Assembly: GCA_035771165.1 (NCBI GenBank)
Contig: JAWNZC010000122.1
Location: 1,477,501-1,541,500, forward strand
Length of the DNA stretch: 64,000 nucleotides
Reading direction: 5' to 3'
Origin: Paragorgia papillata
Taxonomy: Eukaryota > Cnidaria > Anthozoa > Scleralcyonacea > Coralliidae
A model generated the notes under the pieces. It worked only from the letters and a program-made list of their open reading frames with translations. It ran no database searches and had not been told where the DNA came from. Every line of letters starts with the position of its first letter. The stretch's first letter is position 1. The position numbers were made by a program, and so were the translations under genes. Positions 35,070 through 46,529 of the stretch are shown one piece after another.

Positions 35070-36440
35070 TAGTGACACATGTAGGATGAGCTCATCCGTA
35101 AACACGAAATTGGACGCCCTCCTTGTCAACGATGAATCGGGTGTCCCACACTTTTAAGGCGACATTTCGTTGCATATAATATTTGTGTGCCAGTGTGTCG
35201 CGATTGTTTAGAAAATCTTGAAGTACCGTCAGAAGCTTTTCAGGCGGCCCATTAGCCATTTTAGGACTGTTCTTGTTATTTTTAAACAATGTAAGGCTTA
35301 TTATTTGTTTGTTTGAATTGTTTTGTTAGTTGCTTTGTTCTTAATTTCACTAAATGTATGCCTTGTCTGACCACGGTTAATAGTCTTCCTTCTTATTGTC
35401 TTTTTACTAACCCTATTCAACGTCCCATTTGAAAAACCACACGAGATTCTATAAATTTACTCTTGTGACAAAGGAATGTGTGCATAGGCAACGCTCGGCT
35501 AATGAATGTTTACACGAAGACGATAATCCACTTAGAAGCATTTTACTGAGTGGAAACCAGTTGTCTTTAATCGACAAGGTCTTGCAAATGTCTATAGCAA
35601 GACTCCGGACACAAAGCTAACTCTATATAGCTTTTTTGTCCATTTGAATCTTTTGGTCTATATGAGTCTATATGCGTTTCCGAGTCATTTTAGCCAATTC
35701 ATCATTCTCGTCCCTCCCTAGAGGTCACGATCTTTTTGGTCAGCGCCAAAAATTGGGACCTCGATTTGCCTGGACTCGGAATGAGGACTAATTCTGATTG
35801 ATTGTTCTAACACAATAAATGAATAAAATGATTCAAATATGGTGTCGTCATGCTTTTAGATCTACGACGCCAACCTCAACGACAACATCCTTTAACTCAT
35901 TCCTATCCGAGGGCTTCCCCAGAGGTGAATAAAATCGTCTGGCGTTAGCCAGAATAAAATACTAAAGACCAATTCGGACAGGAAAGAGTTAGAGAGATAG
36001 TTTATAACTCATTCCTGTCCGAGGGCTTCCCCAGAGGTGAATAAAATCGTCTGGCGTTAGCCACAATAAAATACTAAAGACCAATTCGGACAGGAAAGAT
36101 TAAACAAAATAATTTTTTTTGCAAAACAAAGAGAATAATTTTTAGTCCCAGAGTAATCTCAACACCGTCCTCGTTCTTTATACAACGCCACTTAGAGCAT
36201 TTTCACGTCTTCAGGACGACGTCAACGGTCAAAAGTGATAAGAACTGTTGCTTAAGATTGACTTCAATACAGACACTACTGAATCATTTTAGTAATACTG
36301 GGGCGTTTTGGAAGTCATTAAACTTAGCTTAAAATATTAAATATAATAGTCAACCTGACGAATGGACCGAAACCCTTTAATAGCGGCAAGAAACTCGTTT
36401 ACCGTTTCTATAAAACTTTTGACTAAAAGTATATCCAACT
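35070..36440. repeat. Tandem duplication unit 2
   Basis: Second copy of 33185-35060. It keeps the intact ORF at 35289-35092 (minus, MANGPPEKLLTVLQDFLNNR ... NVALKVWDTRFIVDKEGVQF). In unit 1 the same ORF is cut by the foldback insertion. The ORF could be an exon or repeat-encoded; no family is recognised. Unit 2 has its own insertions at 35703-35765 and 35885-36110. Confidence 0.75.
35892..36106. mobile_element. Two tandem copies of a 100-bp MITE
   Basis: TAACTCATTCCTATCCGAGG ... TCGGACAGGAAAGAGTTA occurs at 35892-35992 and again from about 36004. Ends are inverted within each copy, and the interior carries AATCGTCTGGCGTTAGCC. Confidence 0.85.
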
Positions 36441-36639
36441 ACAAATATGATGATCTTTTTAATGGTTTGGAGAGTTAAATTTCATGGCTCATTTTATGGC
36501 TTACGAGTTGTGACCAAATATACCCCAATTATAAGCTAACGTCGTTGGTATATATTGGTCACATTGTGGTTGAATTATTTGGTGTTAGCTTGTGTTAGCT
36601 TACCGATATTCAACTAGAGGGCAGTCAGAGACTGCATAT

Positions 36640-37091
36640 ACCTCCGCCAGCGGGTTATTAGTTTAAAAAGAAAACGAGACATCCCGCTAACCAGGCAAGC
36701 CCACGAGACCAACACATGCATGTATGAATAAAATGCTTGATTGCACTCGTACCAAAATTATACAAAAAATATTTGCATAAAATAAGATAACGAGCGCAAT
36801 CAAGCATTTCTTCAACACGGAGAATCTTGCGGTCAGATTTTTACTAATTTCTCATATCCAAATTTTGACTAAATTCAACCCTTCTGCAAACTTTCATGAA
36901 AATCGGTGCAATATAGTTTTTGAGATATCCTGGCGACAGACAGACAAACAAACAAACAAACAAACAAACAAACAAACAAACAAACAAACAAACAAACAAA
37001 CAAACAAACAAACAAACAAACAAACAAACAAACAAACAAACAAACAAACAAACAGAACGGGGTTAAAAAAATAATCTCCTGGCGGAGGTAA
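36640..37091. mobile_element. MITE with TACCTCCGCCAG inverted ends and internal CAAA tract
   Basis: TACCTCCGCCAG (36641) and CTGGCGGAGGTA (37079-37090) are the terminal repeats. Inside, GAGATATCCTGGCGACAGAC leads into about 110 bp of AAAC repeat (36945-37052). A relative with a CAGA tract starts at about 61490. Confidence 0.85.
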
Positions 37092-37119
37092 TAAAGTCAC
37101 ATATCGAAACAACCTCGTA

Positions 37120-37345
37120 CCTAGCTAGGGCATTTTTACCTCCACTGTCATGGAGCTGACCGAGGCAAAAATGCCCTCTTAATTTCTATTGGTCAAAATG
37201 CGCAAACATTCAAATTTCCCATGGGAACGTGTCAAATTGTGAAACGATCAAACTTTTCAATAAAACTTCTGGTCTCCATGCTCAACTGAAAATCGCAGTA
37301 TCAAACTTGGAGAATCAAATTTCAAGGCTTATTAAAATAGTGGCG
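37120..37345. repeat. Inverted match of the TMEM121-array flank
   Basis: A hairpin (AGGGCATTTTTACCTCC / GAGGCAAAAATGCCC) at 37130-37180 and TCAAACTTGGAGAATCAAAT at 37300 are inverted relative to 39730-39850 and 44085-44200. 37345-37880 contains a TGGCGTAGCC-ended, G/C-run-rich element. Confidence 0.7.
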
Positions 37346-37890
37346 TAGCCTTGGCGGGGGGCAAGAACCTCGATCTCCTAGGGGGTCCGGGGAAATGCTC
37401 CCTTGGAAATTTTTGGATTTCTAGGTTCTCTGAAGCACTATTTCCTGCATTTTTAGGCAAGTATTTAAGAGTAATCTGAAAGCCATAAATTACATAATTT
37501 TCTTGAATTCAAACCAGAACCTAGAATCATACACGCCAGAATATCTTTAGATTTATAAACAAGTCGTAAATGTAAAAACAAGTTGGAGGCATTTTGTATA
37601 GACCCTTAGTATTGTAATTTATAGCATATGCATACCTGCTTTATATGACTTATATGTAACACATTATAATAAATTACTAGTCTACTCACTTGGCCTTAAA
37701 ACAACTGTAACCCCCCCCCCCCCCCACACACACACACTGTAACCCCCCCACACACACACCACACCCCCTACAAGTTTCTCCACAGATTTAAACTTCTCAC
37801 GAGAACCGTCTTGGAAACAATTGGCGGGGGGGGGGGGGGGGGGGGGGGTACGATGCCACCCCCCCCCCCCACCCCCCTCACCCCCCACAT
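37345..37890. mobile_element. TGGCGTAGCC element with long G and C runs
   Basis: TGGCGTAGCCTTGGCGGGGG at 37346 and homopolymer-rich CCCCACC ... GGGG at 37710-37880. The right half resembles 39560-39710 and 43930-44070 (CTACAAGTTTTTCCACGG-like, GAACGGTCTTGGA), which end in ATGGCTACGCCA. Confidence 0.6.
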
Positions 37891-38083
37891 TCTATAGAAA
37901 ATAGAATATGTCATATTCTCGCATGACAACGTTTCGAATTTCCCTTGAAAACGAACTACATGTATTCAATTCTATTCTAACTTCTTTCCGTATACTGATA
38001 AATTCTATCTTTCAAAATACTAATTGTAATCTGTTGAGTCATGTTTCCATGCTTTTAGAGGTTTTTATTAATTGTGCTCCGTT

Positions 38084-38206
38084 TTATTCAGGTCCACATT
38101 TACAACAGTCAAGCGAAATACAAACATTCAGCATACCAACAACAAGTGAAATTACGTTCTTTGTTATAAACACCGAAGACTCATACCTTTGGTCAGCCCA
38201 CACATA
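38084..38206 (-). pseudogene. Truncated fourth TMEM121-like gene copy (C-terminal 40 codons)
   Basis: The minus strand reads YVWADQRYESSVFITKNVIS, LVVGMLNVCISLDCCKCGPE and then TAA within AATAAA. It stops abruptly at about 38207, where the sequence switches to the repeat also found at 42558. The 3' flank (37925-38083) matches the 3' flanks of the intact copies. Confidence 0.9.
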
Positions 38207-38616
38207 AGGTATTCTATAAGGATAAAATTTGCTTATCGATTATCCTTGACAATAATCCTAAACGTGTGTCTAAACATAATGAACTCAAACTGACATGGAA
38301 AAAAAACAGTCCCAGCCTATGTTATCTTCCCGTTATACTTTACTAGACACGATGTAATTTGCATAGGGGCCCAAATTGAATAGGAAACTAATTTGCATGT
38401 GGACCTAAATGAAACTACGGTTTGGTCTATTTTCACCGACTTCCCAACGTGGAGGCAAAATTTCCTCGGTACGAGGTTGCAGATCAATATAACTTAAAAA
38501 ACTCATTAATAATTCACGATGAAAACAAAAAGAAAATCAGTAACATGTCGTCGGTGGTTTTTTTTACCTCTTGTCTCTACTGCTACAGCATTATTAATCA
38601 TGACGCGAGTATTTCA

Positions 38617-39520
38617 CAGTTATACCATGCATGAGCTCGAGTTGTATATGAGCTCATAGCCAACGAGGCGCTTCGCCGAGTTGGCTATTAGTTCGTATAC
38701 AACGAGAGCGAATGGTATAACTGTTTTATTATATAGCTAAGCACTGTACAAGAGACAAAATTACAGCGAAATGTTTGAAACAACAAACTTCCGGCATAGG
38801 CAACTAATACTTCCGCCATGCGTAATGATGCATTCACATCAGTGATTCACATAGAGTTTCTCGCTGAGCTGTTCGGTAAACAGTTTCGAAATATTGTATA
38901 AATGTTGCTCGAGAGGCAAAAAATGTGTTAAGCAGATCAACAAAAAAAGATTAAAAGGTAACTTTATGAAGTCAAAAGGTGGGTCAGTTGTTTATATTAG
39001 CGTTGCTGTTGTGAAAAAGGTTTTGATTTCATGCAAAAATGAAACTGAAACACCTTCGGCAGTGATACTAAATTACTTAGTTGGTTGTTTTTGAAAAAGA
39101 ACATTTATCTAAATAAAAAGAAAAGTCTCTTTACTGGTAATCTCCTACGAAATGTGTGTTGTAAGCTTGATTTTAACCGCGAGTTTCTTTGTTTGGCAAC
39201 AAATTAATATCAACCCGTTAATTTAGTCGGGTTTTTGAAGTAAAAAGACGTAATTTTTAGGTGAATTTTACCATTTAACATGCTAAATTGTGTATCTGTT
39301 AATGTATTTTTACACAATGTTGTTTTTTTATACATTGGTTTGAGGGTGTTGATGTTTTTCTGTATAAAAATCCGTCAATTTCAACTCTTTTCGGCAGTTT
39401 AAAAAAACATGCCGCCATCTTGTTTTTTCTCTACTAGTAGGATATGAGCTGATAGCCTGGTAGTAGGGAACCAATGAGATTACGCAAAAGCTCATATCCG
39501 ATAGCATGCTATATAATAAT
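38617..39520 (-). mobile_element. 0.9-kb foldback-containing element (copy 2)
   Basis: Reverse complement of 16934-17840. The palindrome is at 38617-38730, and CCGCCATCTTGTTTTTTC marks the YY1-like start at the other end (39412-39425). Confidence 0.85.
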
Positions 39521-40582
39521 GTAATTTATAGCATATACACGCCTGCTATATATATAACACATTACTAGTCTACTCACTTGGCCTTAAAATAATTGTAACC
39601 CCCCTTCCCTACAAGTTTTTCCACGGATTTAGACCTTTCACGAGAACGGTCTTGGAGACCATTGGTGGAGGGGGCGATCACCCCCCCCCCCCCCCCCCCC
39701 CCCCATGGCTATGCCAATTGCTCATATCCAGGACATTTTTGCCTCCACCGCCGTGGAGCTTGAGGCAAAAATGCCCTGGTTACGAGGTTGATATCGAAAG
39801 TGAAAGTGATTAGTAAGCCCTGAAATTTGATTCTCCAAGTTTGATAAACCCCCAGTCAAAAGTTCTACAAAGTTTCTACAATCTTCTACGCTTCATTTGC
39901 CAGGTTGACAATTGCTTGACGAAGCCATTTGATATTTATGACTATTTGGAAATGCAAACGTAACTTGAACATCATGGCTTCTGTTGGCTGGCACGAGGAT
40001 GCAATTGCATTCTGCGGTGTCAGAACTCAATAAGTGAAGACTGCGCAGAAACACCGAAAATGAAAATGAAAATGCGGACTTGAAATCCGGGACTTTCCAA
40101 TTTTTCGTGCTGACCAAAAGGATCGTGGACTCTGGGGACAAGAATGCATAGCGTAGTAATTACACTATAATTACTTACGGTGTACATGTGTTGTGTTGTG
40201 TTGTGTTGTGTTGTTGCCGTGCAATCACAATATATTATTTATTGTCACCGGGAATTTTTAAACATCTTTAATTTTTAGAATGTAACAATATACAATATTG
40301 TTCCAATGTTTATTAAAGCGAGCAGTTATAAATGGTAAAACAATGCTTTCCTATTTACTACAACTATAGCGAATTATAAAAAGAAGCGAAGCGGTTTCTT
40401 TTAGTAATTTTATATGAATGTTTCCGGTTTCAGTTTTCGAGGAACCACGAACTCTTCCGAGAACTACATGTATTCAATTCTATTCTAACTTCTTTCTATA
40501 TAAATTCTATCTTTACAAAATACTAATTGTAATCTGTTGAGTCATGTTTCCATGCTTTTGTAGGTTTTTATTGTTCTCCGTT

Positions 40583-41392
40583 TTATTCAGGTCCACATTT
40601 ACAACAGTCAAGCGAAATACAAACATTCAGCAGACCAACAACAAGTGAAATTACGTTCTTTGTTATAAATACCGAAGACTCGTAGCTTTGGTCAACCCAC
40701 ACATAGATTCTGATTACAAGAAAAGGTAAATTGATAAGCAGCATTTGAATGAACGCTCGAATAAGAGACGTTTTCTTTCTTTCCTTGACATCACCGTCTT
40801 CAGTAATCTTGTATCGCCACAAAGATAGCGGTGAAACTATGAAGTTGATACAAGCGAAGGCAATAATGGCTTTCTTGGTGTGGTTGTCGATCTCAAGGAT
40901 GCCTTTCTCTTGTAGTAGAATTATTTCCAACATTTCAATGCCGTCGAACAGGTCCAAAGCAGCAGTCACGGAGAGAGTCAAAATAAATTTCAAATGTTCT
41001 GGTGAGATTGTGATGTTTAAAAGAAGGACTAGGAAGGCTGGCGCAAAACACAGCATCGCTCTTAAAGCGTTTGGTCCAAGATCGTCGGAATGGCTGAGGT
41101 TTTCGACCACAAGGGAAAAAATAACAGCAACTATTGGTACAAAGGCTAGCAGGATGTACAGGAGCCATATAGCCCAGACGTAACGGACCGTTTCGTCGTC
41201 TTCGGCACCTGAAGAAGCTTTGCGAAACAAATAGACCGCCAGAACAATAGGCGGAAAATATGCCAGAACGAAGAACCAACAATACACGCTCACATGTCGA
41301 GCCATTATCACCGACAAGATCGCGACTTGTGAAACGTAAAGAGCAGATAAGAGGATGACTCCCACTATAATAAGAGGCTTTGAACGAGCCAT
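40583..41392 (-). CDS. TMEM121-like multi-pass membrane protein, copy A
   Basis: 269 codons with no intron. About seven to eight hydrophobic segments (first about residues 8-28, last about 240-262). Two blocks look like the TMEM121 family: ALDLFDGIEMLEI (about 145-157) and VFITKNVISLVVG (about 241-253), with the short loop SPLSLWRYKITEDG between. A TATA box (TATAAA, minus, 41513-41508) lies 115 bp upstream of ATG, next to a CCAAT-like CAATCCCACAATGCAATTG. The stop TAA overlaps AATAAA, with a second AATAAA 20 bp on. The function of TMEM121 proteins is not settled; membrane localisation is the safe inference. Confidence 0.85.
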   Translation of the reverse strand: MARSKPLIIVGVILLSALYVSQVAILSVIMARHVSVYCWFFVLAYFPPIVLAVYLFRKASSGAEDDETVRYVWAIWLLYILLAFVPIVAVIFSLVVENLSHSDDLGPNALRAMLCFAPAFLVLLLNITISPEHLKFILTLSVTAALDLFDGIEMLEIILLQEKGILEIDNHTKKAIIAFACINFIVSPLSLWRYKITEDGDVKERKKTSLIRAFIQMLLINLPFLVIRIYVWVDQSYESSVFITKNVISLVVGLLNVCISLDCCKCGPE

Positions 41393-41504
41393 TGAGAAAT
41401 ACAGAGCTAGTATAGTGCTTAGTGCTTACTACACTGGATCCGTCTCTGTATACTACGCAATGCTACCTAGCGTCCTAGCAACATATGCATTCTTACGGGT
41501 GTAA

Positions 41505-41545
41505 CGATTTATAGCTACAATTGCATTGTGGGATTGAGATGGCAG
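41505..41545 (-). promoter_or_regulatory. Conserved core promoter of TMEM121-like copy A
   Basis: CAATCCCACAATGCAATTGT followed by AGCTATAAATCGTTACACCC, kept almost unchanged upstream of copies B and C. The TATA-like TATAAA is 90-115 bp from each ATG. Confidence 0.65.
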
Positions 41546-41579
41546 AACGATAGGTGTTGTGATCGCGCGCGCTCTGAGA

Positions 41580-42557
41580 GGTTGGGACTTTCTTCCCGGA
41601 GGGTTGTAATGAGTAATGATTTATTTAACAGCAGTACATGATTGGACGACCACATCCTGTTCTTTCATAAGCGGCGGAAGATAGGTTTGGTAGCGGGGGT
41701 TGAACTTCTCACGCCGAATTCGAAGGCGCGAGAAACCTCTAGGGGGGTCTGGGGGCATGCTACCCCGGAAAATTTTGAAATCTGGAGTCCCTGAAATGAC
41801 ATTTGGGGGGAAGATTTTACAGAATTCTGAAGACTATAAAACGTCATATAAAATACACAAAAGACAACACACTTCAGGACTTTGAATAAATATATAGACA
41901 TTTTAGAATCTTTGGGTTCTTCTATATTTCTACTTTGAAATTCTGAAGAACAGTAGACGAATTCTCTTAAAATGCAATGCTGTTGTGCTTTTTGAACACG
42001 CATAAATACACACAGCATCAGTCAGTGATCAGTCAGTAATCTATTGTTTGAGTGTTTATTCATCACCAAATTCATTTCACGTCATTTATGGAAAGTTTAC
42101 AAGTGAACATTATAAAATAGATCTTACTAATTTTATACTAATAAGTGTTAAACGGAGGAAAACTGGGTTTTTTTTACTATTTCTTAGCAAATTTTAGGGT
42201 GGACCGTGCCCCCCGCTGCCCAACCTCAGATACGGGCCTGCAGTGATTGGCCGGTTTAAGAACTCGATTAAATCAGATAGTGTATAATTTATCATAAAAA
42301 TTTGACTAGCAATAGATTCGCTCTGAAAAATTTACCCAAAGAGAGAAAACGATAGCTTTGGGTAAAGACCGCTTAAATGCTCTTGCCAAAACACCCCAAA
42401 ATTCTGGGTGACACGTGACCAGCCGATGCCAGGGCCACAAACGAAATCGGAGTTTCGACTGCGCAAACAAACGGATAAAACGTAGTTCATTTATAACATG
42501 AGGCTGAAGCAGCCGTAGTAAACATAACATTTCTGATTTCAGAAACTTTTTAATGTT
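41580..42557. other. Repeat-derived spacer
   Basis: AATGAGTAATGATTTATTTAAC at 41611 also occurs at 53565. 41690-42235 looks like a CCCC/GGGG-rich hAT-like relic (CCTCTAGGGGGGTCTGGGGG). No gene recognised. Confidence 0.5.
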
Positions 42558-42967
42558 TAGGTATTCGATAAGGATAAAATTTGCTTATCGATTATCCTTG
42601 ACAATAATCCTAAACGTGTGTCTAAACATAATGAACTCAAACTGACATGAAAAAAACAGTGCCAGCCTATGTTATCTTCCCGTTATGCTTTACTAGACAC
42701 GATGTAGTTTGCATAGGGGCCCAAATTGAATAAGAAACTAATTTGCATGTGGGCCTAAATGAAACTACGATTTGGTCTATTTTCACAGACCTCCCAACGT
42801 GTAGGCAAAATTTCCTGGGTACGAGGTTGCAGATCAATATAACTTAAAAAACTCATTAATAATTCACGATGAAAACAAAAAGAAAATCAGTAACATGTCG
42901 TCGGTGGTTTTTTTTACCTCTTGTCTCTACTGCTACAGCATTATAAATCATGACGCGAGTATTTAAC

Positions 42968-43890
42968 AGTTATACCATGCATGAGCTCGAGTTGTATATG
43001 AGCTCATAGCCAACGAGGCGCTTCGCCGAGTTGGCTATTAGTTCGTATACAATGAGAGCGAATGGTATAACTGTTTTATGATATAGCTAAGCACTGTACA
43101 AGAGACAAAATTACAGCGAAATGTTTGAAACAACAAACTTCCGGCATAGGCAACTAATACTTCCGCCATGCGTAATGATGCATTCACATCAGTAATTCAC
43201 ACAGAGTTTCTCGCTGAGCTGTTCGGTAAACAGTTTCGAAATGTTGTATAAATGTTGCTCGAGAGGCAAAAAATGTGTTAAGCAGATCAACAAAAAAGAT
43301 TAAAAGGTAACTTTATGAAGTCAAAAGGTGGGTCAGTTGTTTATATTAGCGTTGCTGTCGTGAAAAAGGTTTTGATTTCATGCAAAAATGAAACTGAAAC
43401 ACCTTCGGCAGTGAAACTAAATTACTTAGTTGGTTGTTTTTGAAAAAGAACATGCTTTTTACTACTCCAAATGCTTATCTAAATAAAAAAAAAAGTTTCT
43501 TTACTGGTAATCTCCTACGAAATGTGTGTTGTAAGCTTGATTTTAACCGCGAGTTTCTTTGTTTGGCAACAAATTAATATCAACCCGTTAATTTAGTCGG
43601 GTTTTTGAAGTAAAAAGACGTAATTTTTAGGTGAATTTTACCATTTAACATGCTAAATTGTATATCTGTTAATGTATTTTTACACAATGTGGTTTTTTTA
43701 TACATTGGTTTGAGGGTGTTGATGTTTTTCTGTATAAAAATCCGTCAATTTCAACTCTTTTCGGCAGTTTAAAAAAACATGCCGCCATCTTGTTTTTTCT
43801 CTACTAGTTGGATATGAGCTGATAGCCTGATAGTAGGGAACCAATCAGATTACGCAAAAGCTCATATCCGATAGCATGCTATATAATAAT
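42968..43890 (-). mobile_element. 0.9-kb foldback-containing element (copy 3)
   Basis: Nearly identical to copy 2, carried along by the segmental duplication. It retains a 25-bp stretch (CATGCTTTTTACTACTCCAA) that copy 2 lost near 39102. Confidence 0.85.
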
Positions 43891-44649
43891 GTAATTTATA
43901 GCATATACACGCCTGCTATATATATATAACACATTACTAGTCTACTCACTTGGCCTTAACCCCCTTCCCTACAAGTTTTTCCACGGATTTAGACCTTTCA
44001 CGAGAACGGTCTTGGAGACCATTGGGGGAGGGGGGCGATCACCCCCCCTCGCCCCCCATGGCTACGCCAATTGCTCATATCCAGGACATTTTTGCCTCCA
44101 CCGCCGTGGAGCTTGAGGCAAAAATGCCCTGGTTACGAGGTTGATATCGAAAGTGAAAGTGATTAGTAAGCCCTCAAATTTGATTCTCCAAGTTTGATAA
44201 TCCCCCAGTCAAAAGTTCTACAAAGTTTCTACAATCTTCGACGCTTCATTTGCCAGGTTGACAATTGCTTGACGAAGCCATTTGATATTTATTACTATTT
44301 GGAAATGCAAACGTAACTTGAACATCATGGCTTCTGTTGGCTGGCACGAGGATGCAATTGCATTCTGCGGTGTCAGAACTCAATAAGTGCAGACTGCGCA
44401 GAAACACCGAAAATGAAAATGCGGACTTGAAATCGGGGACGTTCCAATTTTTGGTGCTGACCAAAAGGATCGTGGACTCTGGGGAGAAGAATGCGTAGCA
44501 GTTGTATAATTCCAAACGGGGGCGTGTGGAACCGGCTAAAAATACTGGGAACGGGGTGTTGTGATGTGTTGTTGCCGTGCAATCACAATATATTTATTGT
44601 CAACAAGGAATTTTTAAACATCTTTAATTTTTGGAATGTAATAATATAC

Positions 44650-45166
44650 ACTTTTGTTTTCCCGAGAGTCTCGATGTTTCCCGAGACGAAGTCGAGGGAA
44701 AACAAAACTAACTGTTTCCCGAGGGATCAGACATTAAAGTGCTTTGTTATATAGCTTGAGTTTCGTTGAATAATTTCAACGTTTATCAAGGGAAAGTACA
44801 CAAAAGACAAACTGAAAGACCAAAAAAATTACGCCTGGCTCCGTAATTTCACGTCAACCAAACAAATATGAGTCTCAGAACAAAAGAACAGCAATACATT
44901 TCTCCAGTTAATCTTCACACATGTTTTGAAGACCTATAAATAATCTTTTTTGTACCAAACAAGCTTTTGTTTATAGGATACCGGGAAGAGTTCTGGCGGG
45001 CAACAATTGCAATATTATTGACCGAGTGGGCAATATATTAGTTCTCAATTGCATGTTGCCCGCTCGGTCTACATTGAAATTTAGCTAAGGTCATGTGACC
45101 ACAAACAACCAATGACAGTCATCGTTTTATCCAGCAAAACTCTAGCAGTATATAACAATATACAAT
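44650..45166. mobile_element. About 515-bp insertion present only in duplication unit 2
   Basis: Unit 1 reads ACAATATACAATATTGTTCC across 40288. Unit 2 has the same flanks interrupted here. The insert holds foldbacks GTTTTCCCGAGAG / CTCGAGGGAAAAC and GCGGGCAACAATTGC / GCATGTTGCCCGC. ATATACA-like sequence occurs at both edges. Confidence 0.75.
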
Positions 45167-45439
45167 ATACAATATAGTTCCAATGTTTATTAAAGCGAGC
45201 AGTTATAAATGGTAAAACAATGCTTTCCTATTTACTACAACTATAGCGAATTATAAAAAGAAGCGTTTTCTTTTAGTAATTTTATATGAATGTTTCCGGT
45301 TTCAGTTTTCGAGGAAGCACGAACTCTTCCGAGAACTACATGTATTCAATTCTATTCTAACTTCTTTCTATATAAATTATATCTCTACAAAATACTAATT
45401 GTAATCTGTTGAGTCATATTTCCATGCTTTTAGAGGTTT

Positions 45440-46264
45440 TTATTGCTCTCCGTTTTGTTCTATTCCACATTTAAAGCAGCCAAGCAAAACACCAACTTCC
45501 AGCAGACCAACAACAAGTGAAATTACGTTCTTTGTTATAAATACGGAAGACTCGTAGCTTTGGTCAACCCACACATAGATTCTGATTACAAGAAAAGGTA
45601 AATTGATAAGCAGCATTTGAATGGACGCTCGAATGAGAGACGTTTTCTTTCTTTCCTTGACATCACCGTCTTCAGTAATCTTGTATCGCCACAAAGATAG
45701 CGGTGAAACTATGAAGTTGAGACAAGCGAAGGCAATAATGGCTCCCTTGGTGCCGTCGTTGAGTTTAAGGCTGCCTTTCTCTTTTAGTAGGATTATTTCC
45801 AACATTTCAATGCCGTCGAACAGGTCTAAAGCAGCAGTCACGGAGAGAGTCAAAATAAACTTCCAATGTTCTGGTGAAATTGTGGTGCTCAGAAGAAGGA
45901 TGAGTGAAGCTGGCGCAAAACAGAGCATCGTTCTTAAAGCGTTTGGTCCAAGATCGTCGGAATAGCTCAGGTTTTCGACCACGGTGGAAAAAATAACGGC
46001 AACTATTATCACAAATGGCACGAGATACAGGAACCATATAGCCCAGACGTAACGGACCGTTTCATCGTCTTCGGCACCTGAAGAAAAATATTTGCGAAAG
46101 AAATAGACCGCCAGAACAATAGGCGGTATATATGCCAGAAGGAAGAACCAACAATACACGCTTATATGTTGAGCCATTATAACCGACAAGATCACTACTT
46201 GTATAACGTAAAGAGCAAATAAGGTAAAGACTCCCACCATAATAAGAAGCTTTGAACGAGCCAT
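45440..46264 (-). CDS. TMEM121-like multi-pass membrane protein, copy B
   Basis: 274 codons, no intron, about 85-90 percent similar to copies A and C by eye. It has two extra residues (KYFSSG versus KASSG) near residue 57 and the distinct C-terminus KCGIEQNGEQ. TATA at 46358-46353. The stop TAA lies in CAATAAAAACC. Confidence 0.87.
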   Translation of the reverse strand: MARSKLLIMVGVFTLFALYVIQVVILSVIMAQHISVYCWFFLLAYIPPIVLAVYFFRKYFSSGAEDDETVRYVWAIWFLYLVPFVIIVAVIFSTVVENLSYSDDLGPNALRTMLCFAPASLILLLSTTISPEHWKFILTLSVTAALDLFDGIEMLEIILLKEKGSLKLNDGTKGAIIAFACLNFIVSPLSLWRYKITEDGDVKERKKTSLIRASIQMLLINLPFLVIRIYVWVDQSYESSVFITKNVISLVVGLLEVGVLLGCFKCGIEQNGEQ

Positions 46265-46344
46265 TGAGAAATACAGAGTACAGTGCTTACTATTAGATCC
46301 GTCTCTGTATATTACGCAATGCTACACAACAAGATTCTTAGGGG

Positions 46345-46395
46345 TGTGACGATTTATAGCTACAATTGCATTGTGGGATTGGCAGAACAATCGCT
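46345..46395 (-). promoter_or_regulatory. Conserved core promoter of TMEM121-like copy B
   Basis: CCAATCCCACAATGCAATTG and AGCTATAAATCG on the minus strand. Upstream conservation with copy C continues to about 46500 (CTAGCCGCTGGCATCAATG). Confidence 0.65.
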
Positions 46396-46529
46396 AGGCC
46401 AGTCAGCTAACTAGGAGGGAAAACCAAACTGAAACCAAAGTCATTGATGCCAGCGGCTAGTTACTATAATGGATGATAGCCCAACCATAGAGATCATAAC
46501 ACACCAATAATAATGGCCAATAAACTAAC

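Larger units (their letters stand above)
38209..42557. repeat. Segmental duplication unit 1 (offset 4350 bp)
   Basis: AGGTATTCTATAAGGATAAA at 38209 matches 42558 and the similarity runs on for at least 1.9 kb. It includes the 0.9-kb element, the ATGGCTA(T/C)GCCA element end, the GAGGCAAAAATGCCC hairpin, and the TMEM121-like gene with its flanks. Confidence 0.88.

Noticed and set aside
39893..40141. Conserved minus-strand ORF in all three TMEM121-like units (SPESTILLVSTKNW...)
   Set aside because: Its conservation follows from segmental duplication. Its start lies in the CATTCTCGTCCCCAGAG foldback also seen at 35703 and 50673, and the third unit has a shifted C-terminus. No independent coding support.
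40749..41183. Plus-strand ORFs opposite the TMEM121-like genes
   Set aside because: Antisense shadows of strongly coding minus-strand genes; the same shadow appears at 45621 and 47809.
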